64,000 nt of DNA, from contig NC_133658.1 of NCBI RefSeq assembly GCF_037893015.1, positions 18,472,268-18,536,267 of the forward strand, given 5' to 3'. The notes beneath the pieces were generated by a model. It had not been told where the DNA came from. It did not search any database and saw nothing but the letters and a program-made list of their open reading frames with translations. Below, one piece after another: positions 54,967 to 64,000 of the stretch (position 1 is the stretch's first letter; every line of letters starts with the position of its first letter). This DNA comes from Macrotis lagotis. Taxonomy: Eukaryota > Chordata > Mammalia > Peramelemorphia > Peramelidae. Position numbers and translations under genes: made by a program.

Positions 54967-57506
54967 ACCTTACTGAGTGATTTTATTCATGGGAGAGATA
55001 GCATGTACATGGATAAGTCAATATTTCAAAGATGCATTTGATACATTACCATAGAGAGGCTAATAGTGGAAGTGGAGAGAACAGGAAAGGTCTCTTATGG
55101 GGAGGATACTTGAGCAGATCTGTGAAATTCTAGAGGTGAGGGTGAGGAGGGAACACGTTCAAGATTATGAGATTCTCACATAAAACAAATGTCCATATGA
55201 AAGGATGGTTGATATGCTGCTGGGCAAACCCAAGTGTTTCCTCTAATGGAGGAATCCAGAGTAATACAAAACATCTGGAGGACTATATTTATTTCCCATC
55301 AAAAGTCACAGGAAACCTAGAATAGAAAGCTGATCTTTCTTGACTGTTAATAGGCTTAAATGTAAAGCTTTACTGTTTTCTGATGCAGTAAAGAAAATTT
55401 ATAAATATAAGCATTCAACTTGAATGTTTTATTCGGAGTTTAATAGCCTCTTCCTTTAGACATGAGTTGGATATTGATGTTTCCAGGCAAAACTCTGGGG
55501 GGGGGGGAGGCAAACACAAACCAACTTCTTACATCTTCTACCAAAACACCAAGTAGGGTAACAAGTTACTTGAGAGGATTTCAAGACTGAACTTCATCTA
55601 TGTAAAACCAGAGCCAAAGTTCTGGCCCAGGGCTTATATTTTAGGAACTTGGCATAATGGGTAGACTAATGGACTTGGAGTCAGAGAAATTGGCTTTGAC
55701 ACCTACATCAGGTAACATGTTAGCCATGTGATCATGGATTCGGGATATCAGAATGTCCATATCCTATAAAGACGAAGAGCGATAGATAATATTGATATTA
55801 ATCTATTTCCCAGAGACTTCTTGGAAAGAAATGCTTTGGAAAATTTAAAATACTCCAGAAATGAGTTTTCATTATGAGCTTTAAGGTTACTTCTATCTCT
55901 AAGTTCTAATGCAATTTCACATTTTTTGAGTGATTCAGGGGATACGAATTGTTTCTCATTGGAATGGTGGACTGTCTAATCGTTCCCACTCAAAGTCAGG
56001 ACACTTATGATGATAGTTTAAATGGGACATTTGGAGTGTATCCCATTCAAACTCTATTTTTGCTGATGAAAAAATGGGAACATAGTGAGGTTAAATGATT
56101 TATTCAGGATCATACAGCAGAGAAAGGGTCTGAGGTGAGATGTGAACCCATATCTTCCTGAGTCTACATCCAGTGTCACTATTCAATGTCATCTTTCCAG
56201 GGCTGATGGAGTGCTCTAGGTAATCATCTAGACTTTTTAACTGTAAAAAGGGAATAAAAATTTTGATTATCTACTTTATTTTTGTGTTTTACCCTCAAAT
56301 GTCTGAATGGATCTATGATCTCATTTAAATGAGCTTTACTTCTGTGATGGCACATCAAATCGCATTCATATCTACCAGCCTTGTATGACTTCACTCTCTG
56401 GGTCTGCACACTGAGACGTGGCCTTTCTTAATCTTCCTTAATGTCCTAAAGACATCAATGGTGCCCATGGACCACTCTAACTAGGTGACCAGCTCATATG
56501 CTTTTTTGATCATATACTTCCCCAGTTGACATCCTCAGGCCAGTTTTTCCCTATAATTCATTAGGAATTATAGCCAGCTTGTACTTTCCATGCTCTTTTC
56601 CATTTCTCTCAAAGTGATTCTCAGTTTTATTCCTGTGGTTTATTAGCGTGACTAATAAATATGAATTAGCAATTTTTGAATTTCCTCCCTCAAAATATTG
56701 ATCCAAATGAGGAGGAAAGAAGTGGAGCTTCAGGGAGACATCAATGACTCCTTTCCTGGAGAAAATTGTGGAATGAACAGACTTTTCAGGGATTTCTAAA
56801 TCTTCTTAGCTTTCAAGAACATGTATCTATCTCAAAAGCACCATTGCTCTCAGGAGGAGAGAATTGAAAGTGAAATACACTTTCAATTTAACTCTCTAAT
56901 ATTGAAATTTCCCTAAAGAAATGTTATTGGATTCCAAATTTGAATAGTGGGAGCAAGTGCCAACAAGGCTGTGAATGTTTCTTCAGCCTGAATATGAAGC
57001 CTGAATGTTCCTTCTTATGCATAGGTCACTTTGAATTGAATTGCATAAAATTCAACAACCAAATTGAGTACAGTAATGATTATCTTTTCTGAGTCTTGAC
57101 CCAGGATAGCAACCATGATTTTCTCTGTTTGATGAAAAATCACTTTCCTATAGGTCATCCATTATTAAATTTTGAACATCTACCTTTTGCTCAGACCTTG
57201 AAATGTAAAATAAATATCAGTGAGGCCGGTTGGAATTATGTATACAAAAGAAACTAGTAATTTAAAAAATGAACCCAGTGCTTTCTCCAAAGCATAATGG
57301 CATAGGAATTGAAGTACTTTGTTTGTGAATGACATTGTGCTCATTGGATCCTGCCCTGGAATATTTTGGGGCTTCTTGCAAGAGATCTGTAATCATTAAA
57401 AAACGTTTGATCTAATCATTCATAAACCAAGGAAATAAACCAAGTGGATGAAACAGCTCGTGCTTTACATAGTTTTATTAGTTAGATGGACAACTTATAG
57501 AGCTCA

Positions 57507-57553
<47 letters not shown>

Positions 57554-57924
57554 GCACATATTTATACATACACATTTGCAAACAGAAATGTATACAATTG
57601 ACTAATGGGAATATGATGCTCAAGAAAGTTGGGACATAGCAGTACAACATTTAGCTACCTGTTTATGACAGACACTAAAAATGAACAAGGACTTAGGTTC
57701 AGAATTAGATAAGGGATAATAAATCCAATTAGGTTGGATTTGCTTTGGGAAACTGCTACATATCTTCAGTGGCCCCAATGTTCTGCCTCTTTAATGTCAT
57801 TTTAATACCAAATACCGGGTGTTGTTTTTTGGATGAGAGACATGTTGGACCCTCTCTGAAAAGTTTTCAAATTGACATCAAAGGTCATGGAGTGGCATAT
57901 GATGTGTGTGAATAGGCTAACATT
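54967..57924. other. Intergenic DNA, no gene seen
   Basis: A diverged sense SINE at 55650-55745, an antisense MIR fragment at 56035-56185 and a TG microsatellite at 57509-57549. The rest is unassigned and repeat-poor, especially 56190-57440. Confidence 0.45.
57509..57549. repeat. (TG)n microsatellite
   Basis: 41 bp of TG repeat. Confidence 0.95.
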
Positions 57925-58170
57925 TTATTACTACTAACAACAAGTGGGGTTTATAAATTACTTTAAGGTTTGGAAAATACTTTACAAACACCATCATTTA
58001 TTCCTCATGACTCTGTAAGGTAGGTGCTATTATCATCATCCGGATTTTATAGATCGGGAAATAAAGTTGGTTAAGTCAATTTTCCAAGGTCACACCGTAT
58101 TTGAGGTAGGATTTAAATTCAGGTCTTCTTGACTACAGGACTATAACTCTATGTATGGTATCTCCTGGCT
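57925..58170 (-). repeat. MAR1/MIR SINE (antisense), near full length
   Basis: 'aaatactttacaaacaccatcatttattcctcatgactctgtaaggtaggtgctattatc', then 'ttccaaggtcacaccg' and 'ttcaggtcttcttgac'. Confidence 0.75.
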
Positions 58171-58424
58171 TCCATAAAAGTAAAATGTTGACTCTTTGTT
58201 ATGTGAACTTTATTTTGAATGAAAGGGGAAGAAAAATGTAGTTGCCTGAGGATCACCAATTAAATTAACTTGAAGAAAAACATTGCCCATCAGTTAAAAG
58301 TATTTGATGATAGAAAGTTCTGAGAGTTACTGAGAGACAATAACCTCTTTCAAAGACAGACCTGTCTGAAAGTGCCATGAAACATTCATTTTATGTAAGA
58401 TCATTTTCTTTCATGTTTTAAGAA

Positions 58425-59110
58425 AGATTTTATTTATTTTGAGTTTAAAAATTTTCCCCCATTCATGCTTCCCACCCCCACCCCCCACAGAAGGCATTCT
58501 GTTAGTCTTTACACTGGTCTCATGTTATACATTGATCTCAGTTGAATGTGATGACAGAGAAATCATATCCTTAAGGAAGAGAAATAGAGTATGAGATAGT
58601 AAAATTACATAATAAGATAACATTTTTTTTCCCTAATTTGACAGTAATAGTCTTTGGTCTTTGTTCAAAGTCCATAATTTTTTCTCTGGATACAGCTGGT
58701 ATTCTCCATTGCAGACAGCTCCAAATTGTCCCTGGTTGTTGCACTGAAGGGATGAGCAAGTCCATCAAGGTTGATCATCGCCCCCATGTTGCTGTTAGGG
58801 TGGACAGTGTTTTTCTGGTTCTACTCATCTCACTCAGCATCAGTTCATGCAAATTCTCCCAGGCTTCCCTGAATTCCCATCCATCCTGGTTTCTAATAGA
58901 ACAATAGTGTTCTATAACATACATATGCCACAGTTTGTTAAGCCATTCCCCAACTGATGGACATTCACTTAATTTCCAATTTTTTTTTGCCACCACAAAT
59001 AGGGCTGCTATAAATATTTTTGTACAAGTGATGTTTTTACCTTTTTACATAATCTCTTCAGGGTATAGCCCCAGTAGTGGTATTGCTGGGTCAAAGGGTA
59101 TATGCAAAAT
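58425..59110 (-). repeat. L1 3' UTR (antisense)
   Basis: 'gaaggcattctgttagtctttacactgg', 'cattccccaactgatggacattcacttaatttcc', 'caccacaaatagggctgctataaatattt' and 'gtggtattgctgggtcaaagggta'. The last two are recognisable as antisense L1 3' UTR across mammals. Confidence 0.85.
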
Positions 59111-59239
59111 CATTTTCAAGCTTATAACTGATATTATGAATCAAATTACTTTTTGGTAACAGGGGAAAGGGACAAAAATAATTAATCCATTCCTTCTTTC
59201 AAGGAACTACATTTTTACAGAGAGACCACCCATATGCAT

Positions 59240-59385
59240 ATAAATAGATGCTACCAATGAATAGAGCACCAGTCCTGGGATCAGGAGGACCTGATTTCAA
59301 ATTTGACCTCAGATATTTGCCTCTTACTAGTTTTGTGACCCTGGGCAAGTCACTTAACCATAATTGCCTGACAAAAAACCCATAA
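59240..59385 (+). repeat. SINE, diverged
   Basis: 'tgaatagagcaccagtcctgggatcaggaggacctg' and 'gaccctgggcaagtcacttaaccataattgcctg'. Confidence 0.75.
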
Positions 59386-61560
59386 ACCCCAATGAAAACC
59401 TCTCCAAGCAGAGCTACAATTAGTAAGGTTTTCACATAAGGCAAGATTTTGGTGATTGAGGGAGGGTGATATAGAGGGTAGGCACATAGGGAGAAGGAGT
59501 CGGGTTCTTTCTCCTCCCAAAGTTGTGAAAAATGTTGGATCCTCAAAGACAAGCACTATTTTGATAGAAACTGAAAGGTTCCGGCTTGGGGACACTCATG
59601 TTGGGAAAACTATGGAAGGATGCCTGAGTATTGTGGTCATTAGGAGAGAGGAGCAGGCACCCTTGGATGCTGGTGCCCTTGGACAAAACCTTCTTCATTA
59701 AACTGAGTAGCCAAATTTAATCTGTTTTATGAAACCAAATGAAAAACTGAAAGTGTAAGAAGGATTCAGAGATTTTGGAATTTGCTAGGGTCTGCCCAAA
59801 TAATTATGCTTTCAACTGGAGCCATGTCTCAGGTGAAAAACACCTTGTAATTTCTTTTCAGCTTCACTGGGCAAGCTTTCACCTCTTTTTCTCAACTTTT
59901 TTTATTTCCTTGAAGGAAATCCCATAGGGACCTGCAGGCATTTGAGAACAAGTTAAATAAAGTGGGGGTTGGCAGTGGGGACAAGAATCTTTATTTGTCA
60001 GTGACTATAATTCACTTATTGATTTTGGCTTCAGACCTCTGGGAGGGTAATGAAGTTGAAATGTGCCCAATAAGGAAGAAACTTTCTGATCTTTGGAGCC
60101 TGGATTCTTTTATATTTCAGCTAACTCCTTAGTGGACGTAATGCTGATAAATTTTGGAGGTTCCCTTTTTGGGAGGGAACAAGGGGGTCATATCAGATAC
60201 AATTCTAATTTTTCGAGCACCAATTATAGTACAATTGTAGGTTGTTATAGGTTAAAATCCTAGCTCTGATACTTAGTAAATGTGTACCCTGGATCTAATC
60301 ACCACATATCTGAATCTTTTTATTATCTATGACATTTGTCTTGCTGTGAAAATCAAATTATGTGAGGAGAAAGACTGTAAAATGTAGGGTAAGCTTAAAA
60401 AGCTCAGTATTTCAACTCTGTATTCAAAAATATGTCTATATTTCAACTCTTGAATCAACATTGAAGTAAAAGAATGCCTCAGATAAAGGAAACAAGGGAT
60501 AGAAAGAATCCAAAAAATCCAACGGAAGGAGTCATTCCTGACAATGACCTCTGTGTTCCATATGCATTAATCTCCTCCTTTATGTGGAAGCTAACCTTTG
60601 CCACCCCAGTCATGGGCAGCTTTGGGAGCAGGACACTTGAGGGTATGATAAATTTTGTGAACATCACTTTGGTGCTCACAGGATCACAGAATATGTTTGG
60701 AATTAAATTTGTATGCAAGAAAGTATCGAGTATGTGCTATATAAAACAATGCTTGTCCTCAAGGAGCATATCTTCTATCAAAGAAGACAAATATATTATG
60801 TACAAAGGCAAGGAAGCAAAGAGCTCATAAAAAAGGAGGGAGAAAAGAAGAGTGGTATTGAAAAGCAAACTGAATTCACAATAAAATGGCATTTTCTTGT
60901 TTTTTTTTTGTTTAAAAAGTAAAAGTTTTATTGTTATATTCATTTTATATTATTCTTTATTGCATTTTATTATACTTTAATATGTTATTATATCTTATTA
61001 TAATAATGGGTGATGTGGCTCAGAAGTGCTCTAACCTTTATTTTCTGATTCATGGCCCCTATAATTATATTGTCTCTTAGCTGTAGTCTTCATGAAATCA
61101 AAGTGTCTGATGTATCCAATCTAAGCTCTCTCTTCTAGGCACTTTCTGCTAAGGTCTTTGATTTGATTCCAGCTCTGACCAAGGCTTACTCCCATGGAGT
61201 CTCCTTCTCCTTTGCACCTAATTCTCAGAATAATGCCAATCATTGCAGATGTCAGAGGACACTGAGCTATAGTGGGCAGGGCCTCTCTCCCATTGTATCC
61301 CTGATTAGAGAGCCTGTCACTGATCTATGCCTTACCTCATTGATCATTTTTTTGCTACAATTGCCTAGAAATTACCCTGCTTCTGTGCTCTCCTGTTCCT
61401 CCTGGTGAAAATTTACATCAAAGCTTCCAATTCTCACCATTATAAAGGCAGAATTTTCAAGCATAAAATCCTTCAGTACTTATCTAGTTTGTCTCTTCAT
61501 CCAGAGGAGCATTCATCAACAAAATTCCCTCCTATCGCCAAAGCGAGACCTCCTTTTAAG
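59386..61560. other. Intergenic DNA, no gene seen
   Basis: A diverged SINE at about 60240-60400 and an L2-like antisense piece at 60720-60800. The 118-codon frame at 60474-60830 resembles no family I know and overlaps that piece. Confidence 0.45.
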
Positions 61561-62197
61561 AAACTTCATTTATTTTATTTTTCCATTTATAAGTAAAGAT
61601 GATTTTTCAATTTTCATTTTGATAAGTTTCCTCCTTCCTACTACCCAGGATAGCAAATAATAGAATCATATTACACATATTTACAGATTAATTATACTGT
61701 GAAAGGAGAATCAAAACAAAATGGAAAAACCATGAGAAGGAAAAAGTAAAAAGCAAATTTAGAAAAGCCTAAATAGTATGCTTTGATCTGAATTCAGATT
61801 CCATGTTCTTTCTCTGCATGTGGATGGCATTTTCCATTGCAGGTATTTTAGATTTATATTTGATCACTAAATTGCTGAGAAGGGCTGTCTATTTTAGTTA
61901 ATCATATCAACATTGCTCTAACTGTATACAATGTTTTCTCTTGGTCCTGTTCACATCTCTCGGCATCAGTTCAAATAAGTCTTTCCAGGTTTTTCTGAAA
62001 TCTGCCTGCTCATCATTTCTTTTTTTTCTTTCTTTCTTTTCTTTTCTTTTTTTATTCTCATTTTGTACAAATTTTTTTACAGTAATAAAATATTCTTGTT
62101 TAAGAGTAAATGAAATACTACCCCCCCCATGAATATAGACTTTCTTGAGTGATAAAGTAAAGGGGAGAGAAAAAATTAAAATTAAAATAATAGTAAT

Positions 62198-62350
62198 AAT
62201 TGTAGGTATGGCCAGGTGGCACAATGGATGAAACACCAGCCCTGGAGCCACGAGCACCCAAGCCCACATCCAGCCCCGTAGACCCAACAATCACCCAGCT
62301 GTGTGACATGCAAGCCACCTGATCCCCACTGCCCTGCAAAAAACCAAAAA
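62198..62350 (+). repeat. C-rich SINE-like module 1 in the HAL1-like element
   Basis: 'ggccaggtggcacaatggatgaaacaccagccctgg' head and 'cccactgccctgcaaaaaacc' end. The body is unusually C-rich relative to the standard SINE. Confidence 0.7.
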
Positions 62351-62397
62351 TAAGGAAAAAAAAGACCCAAAATAAAATAAAATAGTAATAATAGTAG

Positions 62398-62536
62398 GGG
62401 TGGCTGGGTGGCAGACAGAGCATTGGTCCTTGAGCCAGGAGCACCCAGGTCCAAATCAGGACTCAGACACCCAAAGATCACCCTGCTATGTGGCCCCAGG
62501 CAGGCCACCCAGCCCCATTTGCCCTGCACCGTCCTC
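62398..62536 (+). repeat. C-rich SINE-like module 2 in the HAL1-like element
   Basis: 'ggggtggctgggtggcagacagagcattgg' head and 'ccccatttgccctgcacc' end, followed by the AAT repeat. Confidence 0.7.
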
Positions 62537-62538
62537 CA

Positions 62539-62539
<1 letters not shown>

Positions 62540-62574
<35 letters not shown>

Positions 62575-62607
62575 TAATAATAATAACAATATAATAATAA
62601 TAATAAA
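62540..62607. repeat. (AAT)n microsatellite
   Basis: TAA repeat with two small interruptions, grown at the A-rich tail of module 2. Confidence 0.93.
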
Positions 62608-62802
62608 CATGCTTCAGTCTTTGTTCCAACACCAACAACTCTGTCACGGGTGGATCACATTCTTTATGGTAAGTCCATTGCAAAAGTTACTTCCATATTT
62701 TTCCACCGCTGCCATTGCTGATCGCAACTCCCTCCTTTCTTATTTTTCCACTACCATGTACTATATTTTCTCTCTCCTTTCACTCTGACTCTGCTGTAGG
62801 GT

Positions 62803-62945
62803 AGTTGAGTGGTGCAGCAGACAGATCCCTGGTCCTGGGGCCAAGAGGCCCTGAGCCCCCATACCACCCCTTAGGCCCAGAATCCACCTGGTCCTATGGT
62901 CTCGGACAGGCCTTCCAATCCCAGCCCCTTGCAAGAAGTAAAAAA
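62803..62945 (+). repeat. C-rich SINE-like module 3 in the HAL1-like element
   Basis: 'gggtagttgagtggtgcagcagacagatccctggtcctgg' head, 'ccccttgcaagaagtaaaaa' end. Strongly altered C-rich body. Confidence 0.65.
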
Positions 62946-63421
62946 AAGAAAATGTTATATCTGACTACTCTCCCCCCATTGTCCATCCTCTCCTCCTTTA
63001 TTCATATCCGCACCCCTTCTCCCTGCTTCCCCCCTCCTTCTTACTCCAGATGTCTATACCCCATGGAGTATATATGCTGTTTCCTCTCCTAGCCACTTCT
63101 GATGAGAGCAAAGGTTCCCTCATTCCCCCTTGCCTCCCCCCTTCCATATCATTGCAATAGCCAATTGTAAATAAAAAAAAATCTTATTATGTGAAATATC
63201 TTGGCCTATTCCCCCTCTCCTTTTTCTTTCTCCCATTACATTTTCCTTTTTTCTATTGACTCCATTTTTACACCATATTTTATCTTTGAATTAAGCTTTT
63301 TCCTGTGCTTCAACGATAAAAGCTCCCTCTACCTGCTCTATTAACTGAGAAGGTTCATATGAGTATTATCAGTGTTATTTTTCTATGCAGGAATACATGC
63401 AGTTCATCATCATCAAGTGCC

Positions 63422-64000
63422 TCATATTTTCCCCTTCTCCTCCACTCTCCATGCTTCACCTGAGTCCTGTATCTGAAGATCAAACCTTCTGTTCAGCTCT
63501 GGCCATTCCAACAGGAACATTTGAAATTCCCCTGGTTCATTGAAAGTCCATCTTTTTCCCTGGAAGAGGACATTCAACCTTGCTGGGTAGTTCATTCTTG
63601 GCTGCATTCAAAGCTCTTTTGCCTTCCGGTATATTATATTCCAAGCCCTACGAGCTTCCAATGTAGTTACTGCTAAGTCCTGTGTGATCCTGACTGGAGC
63701 GCCATGATATTTGAATTGTGTCCTTCTGGCTGCTTGTAATATTTTCTCTTTGACTTGGGAGTTCTGGAACTTGGCTATAATATTCCTAGGGGTTGGTTTT
63801 TTGGGATCTCTTTCTCAGGGGGATTGGTGGATTCTCTCCATTTCTATTTTGCCCTCTGCTTCTAGAATATCAGGGCAATTTTCCTGTAGTAATTCTTTGA
63901 AAATGATGTCAAGGCTCTTTTCCTGATCATGACTTTCAGGTATTCCAATAATTTTTAAATTATTTTTCCTAAGTCTGTTCTCCATATCAGCTGTTTTTTT
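63422..64000 (-). pseudogene. Degenerate L1-type ORF1 (RNA-binding ORF1p remnant)
   Basis: In one frame it reads ENRLRKNNLKIIGIPE, then an ERIHQSP region, NIIAKFQNSQVKEKILQAAR and, after a stop, PRMNYPARLNVLFQGKRW. These are the RNA-recognition and C-terminal domains of L1 ORF1p. Two in-frame stops (TGA at 63815-63817 and at 63608-63610) break it. The N-terminal coiled coil lies beyond the window. Confidence 0.8.

Larger units (their letters stand above)
61565..64000 (-). mobile_element. Half-L1 (HAL1)-like retrotransposon, truncated by the window edge
   Basis: Read on the minus strand: an L1 ORF1 remnant (64000-63422), then a purine-rich untranslated segment with no reverse-transcriptase ORF2, then an L1-type 3' UTR (62160-61565). 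ORF1 joined directly to a 3' UTR defines HAL1 elements. Three SINE-like modules and an AAT microsatellite sit inside. Whether the right part continues into a full L1 cannot be known here, but the lack of ORF2 3' of ORF1 argues against it. Confidence 0.6.

Noticed and set aside
60474..60830. 118-codon plus-strand frame
   Set aside because: No recognisable family. It overlaps an L2-like piece and is flanked by intergenic repeats.
8871..64000. ADAM7 or other ADAM exons upstream of NEFM
   Set aside because: Looked for Cys-rich disintegrin or metalloprotease motifs in the open frames and found none.

Overview
This is vertebrate, almost certainly marsupial, genomic DNA. One protein-coding gene is clear: NEFM (neurofilament medium polypeptide), complete on the minus strand in three coding exons (5848-4766, 4549-4425, 3219-1674). 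The spliced reading frame is 917 codons plus stop; human NF-M has 916 residues. The marsupial call rests on many tRNA-derived SINEs that open GGGGCAGCTAGGTGG and end CCTTGCAAAAACC plus oligo(A), on L2, L1 and half-L1 remnants, and on a composite SINE I know from marsupials. The SINE 3' end looks more Australian (dasyurid-like) than American, but that is recollection, not a database result.

Layout. 1-1144: 3' flank of NEFM. 1145-5880: NEFM, with a CpG island (about 4140-6110) over exons 1 and 2 and the promoter. Both introns carry GC-rich minisatellites and long G runs on the coding strand. A TATA box lies at 5906-5913 with six GC boxes behind it. 6105-8460: a 2.3 kb polypyrimidine tract of degenerate repeats containing at least one inverted copy. 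8600-8860: a small CpG-rich island holding a near-consensus RE1/NRSE (REST site) at 8701-8721, about 2.8 kb upstream of NEFM. 8870-64000: about 55 kb of AT-rich intergenic DNA in which I find no convincing gene. It is made of old repeats (L2, MIR/MAR1, L1 3' ends), younger SINEs with clear target-site duplications, microsatellites, one probable retroviral LTR, a mariner-type MITE and, at the right edge, a half-L1-like element with a degenerate ORF1.

Function. NF-M co-assembles with NF-L, NF-H and alpha-internexin or peripherin to form axonal neurofilaments. The upstream RE1 gives a direct sequence reason for neuron-restricted expression: REST silences such genes in non-neuronal cells. In human the partner gene NEFL lies beyond the NEFM 3' end in convergent orientation, so it would be expected left of position 1; ADAM7 would lie to the right. 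Neither is visible here.

Most worth a second look: the RE1; the remodelled 15-residue KSP repeat of the NF-M tail; the G runs next to the exon 2 donor; the inverted unit in the polypyrimidine tract; a 49-bp inverted repeat (48/49 identical) with arms about 1.2 kb apart; and SINE-like modules inside the half-L1. I see no evidence of a wholly new biological system.
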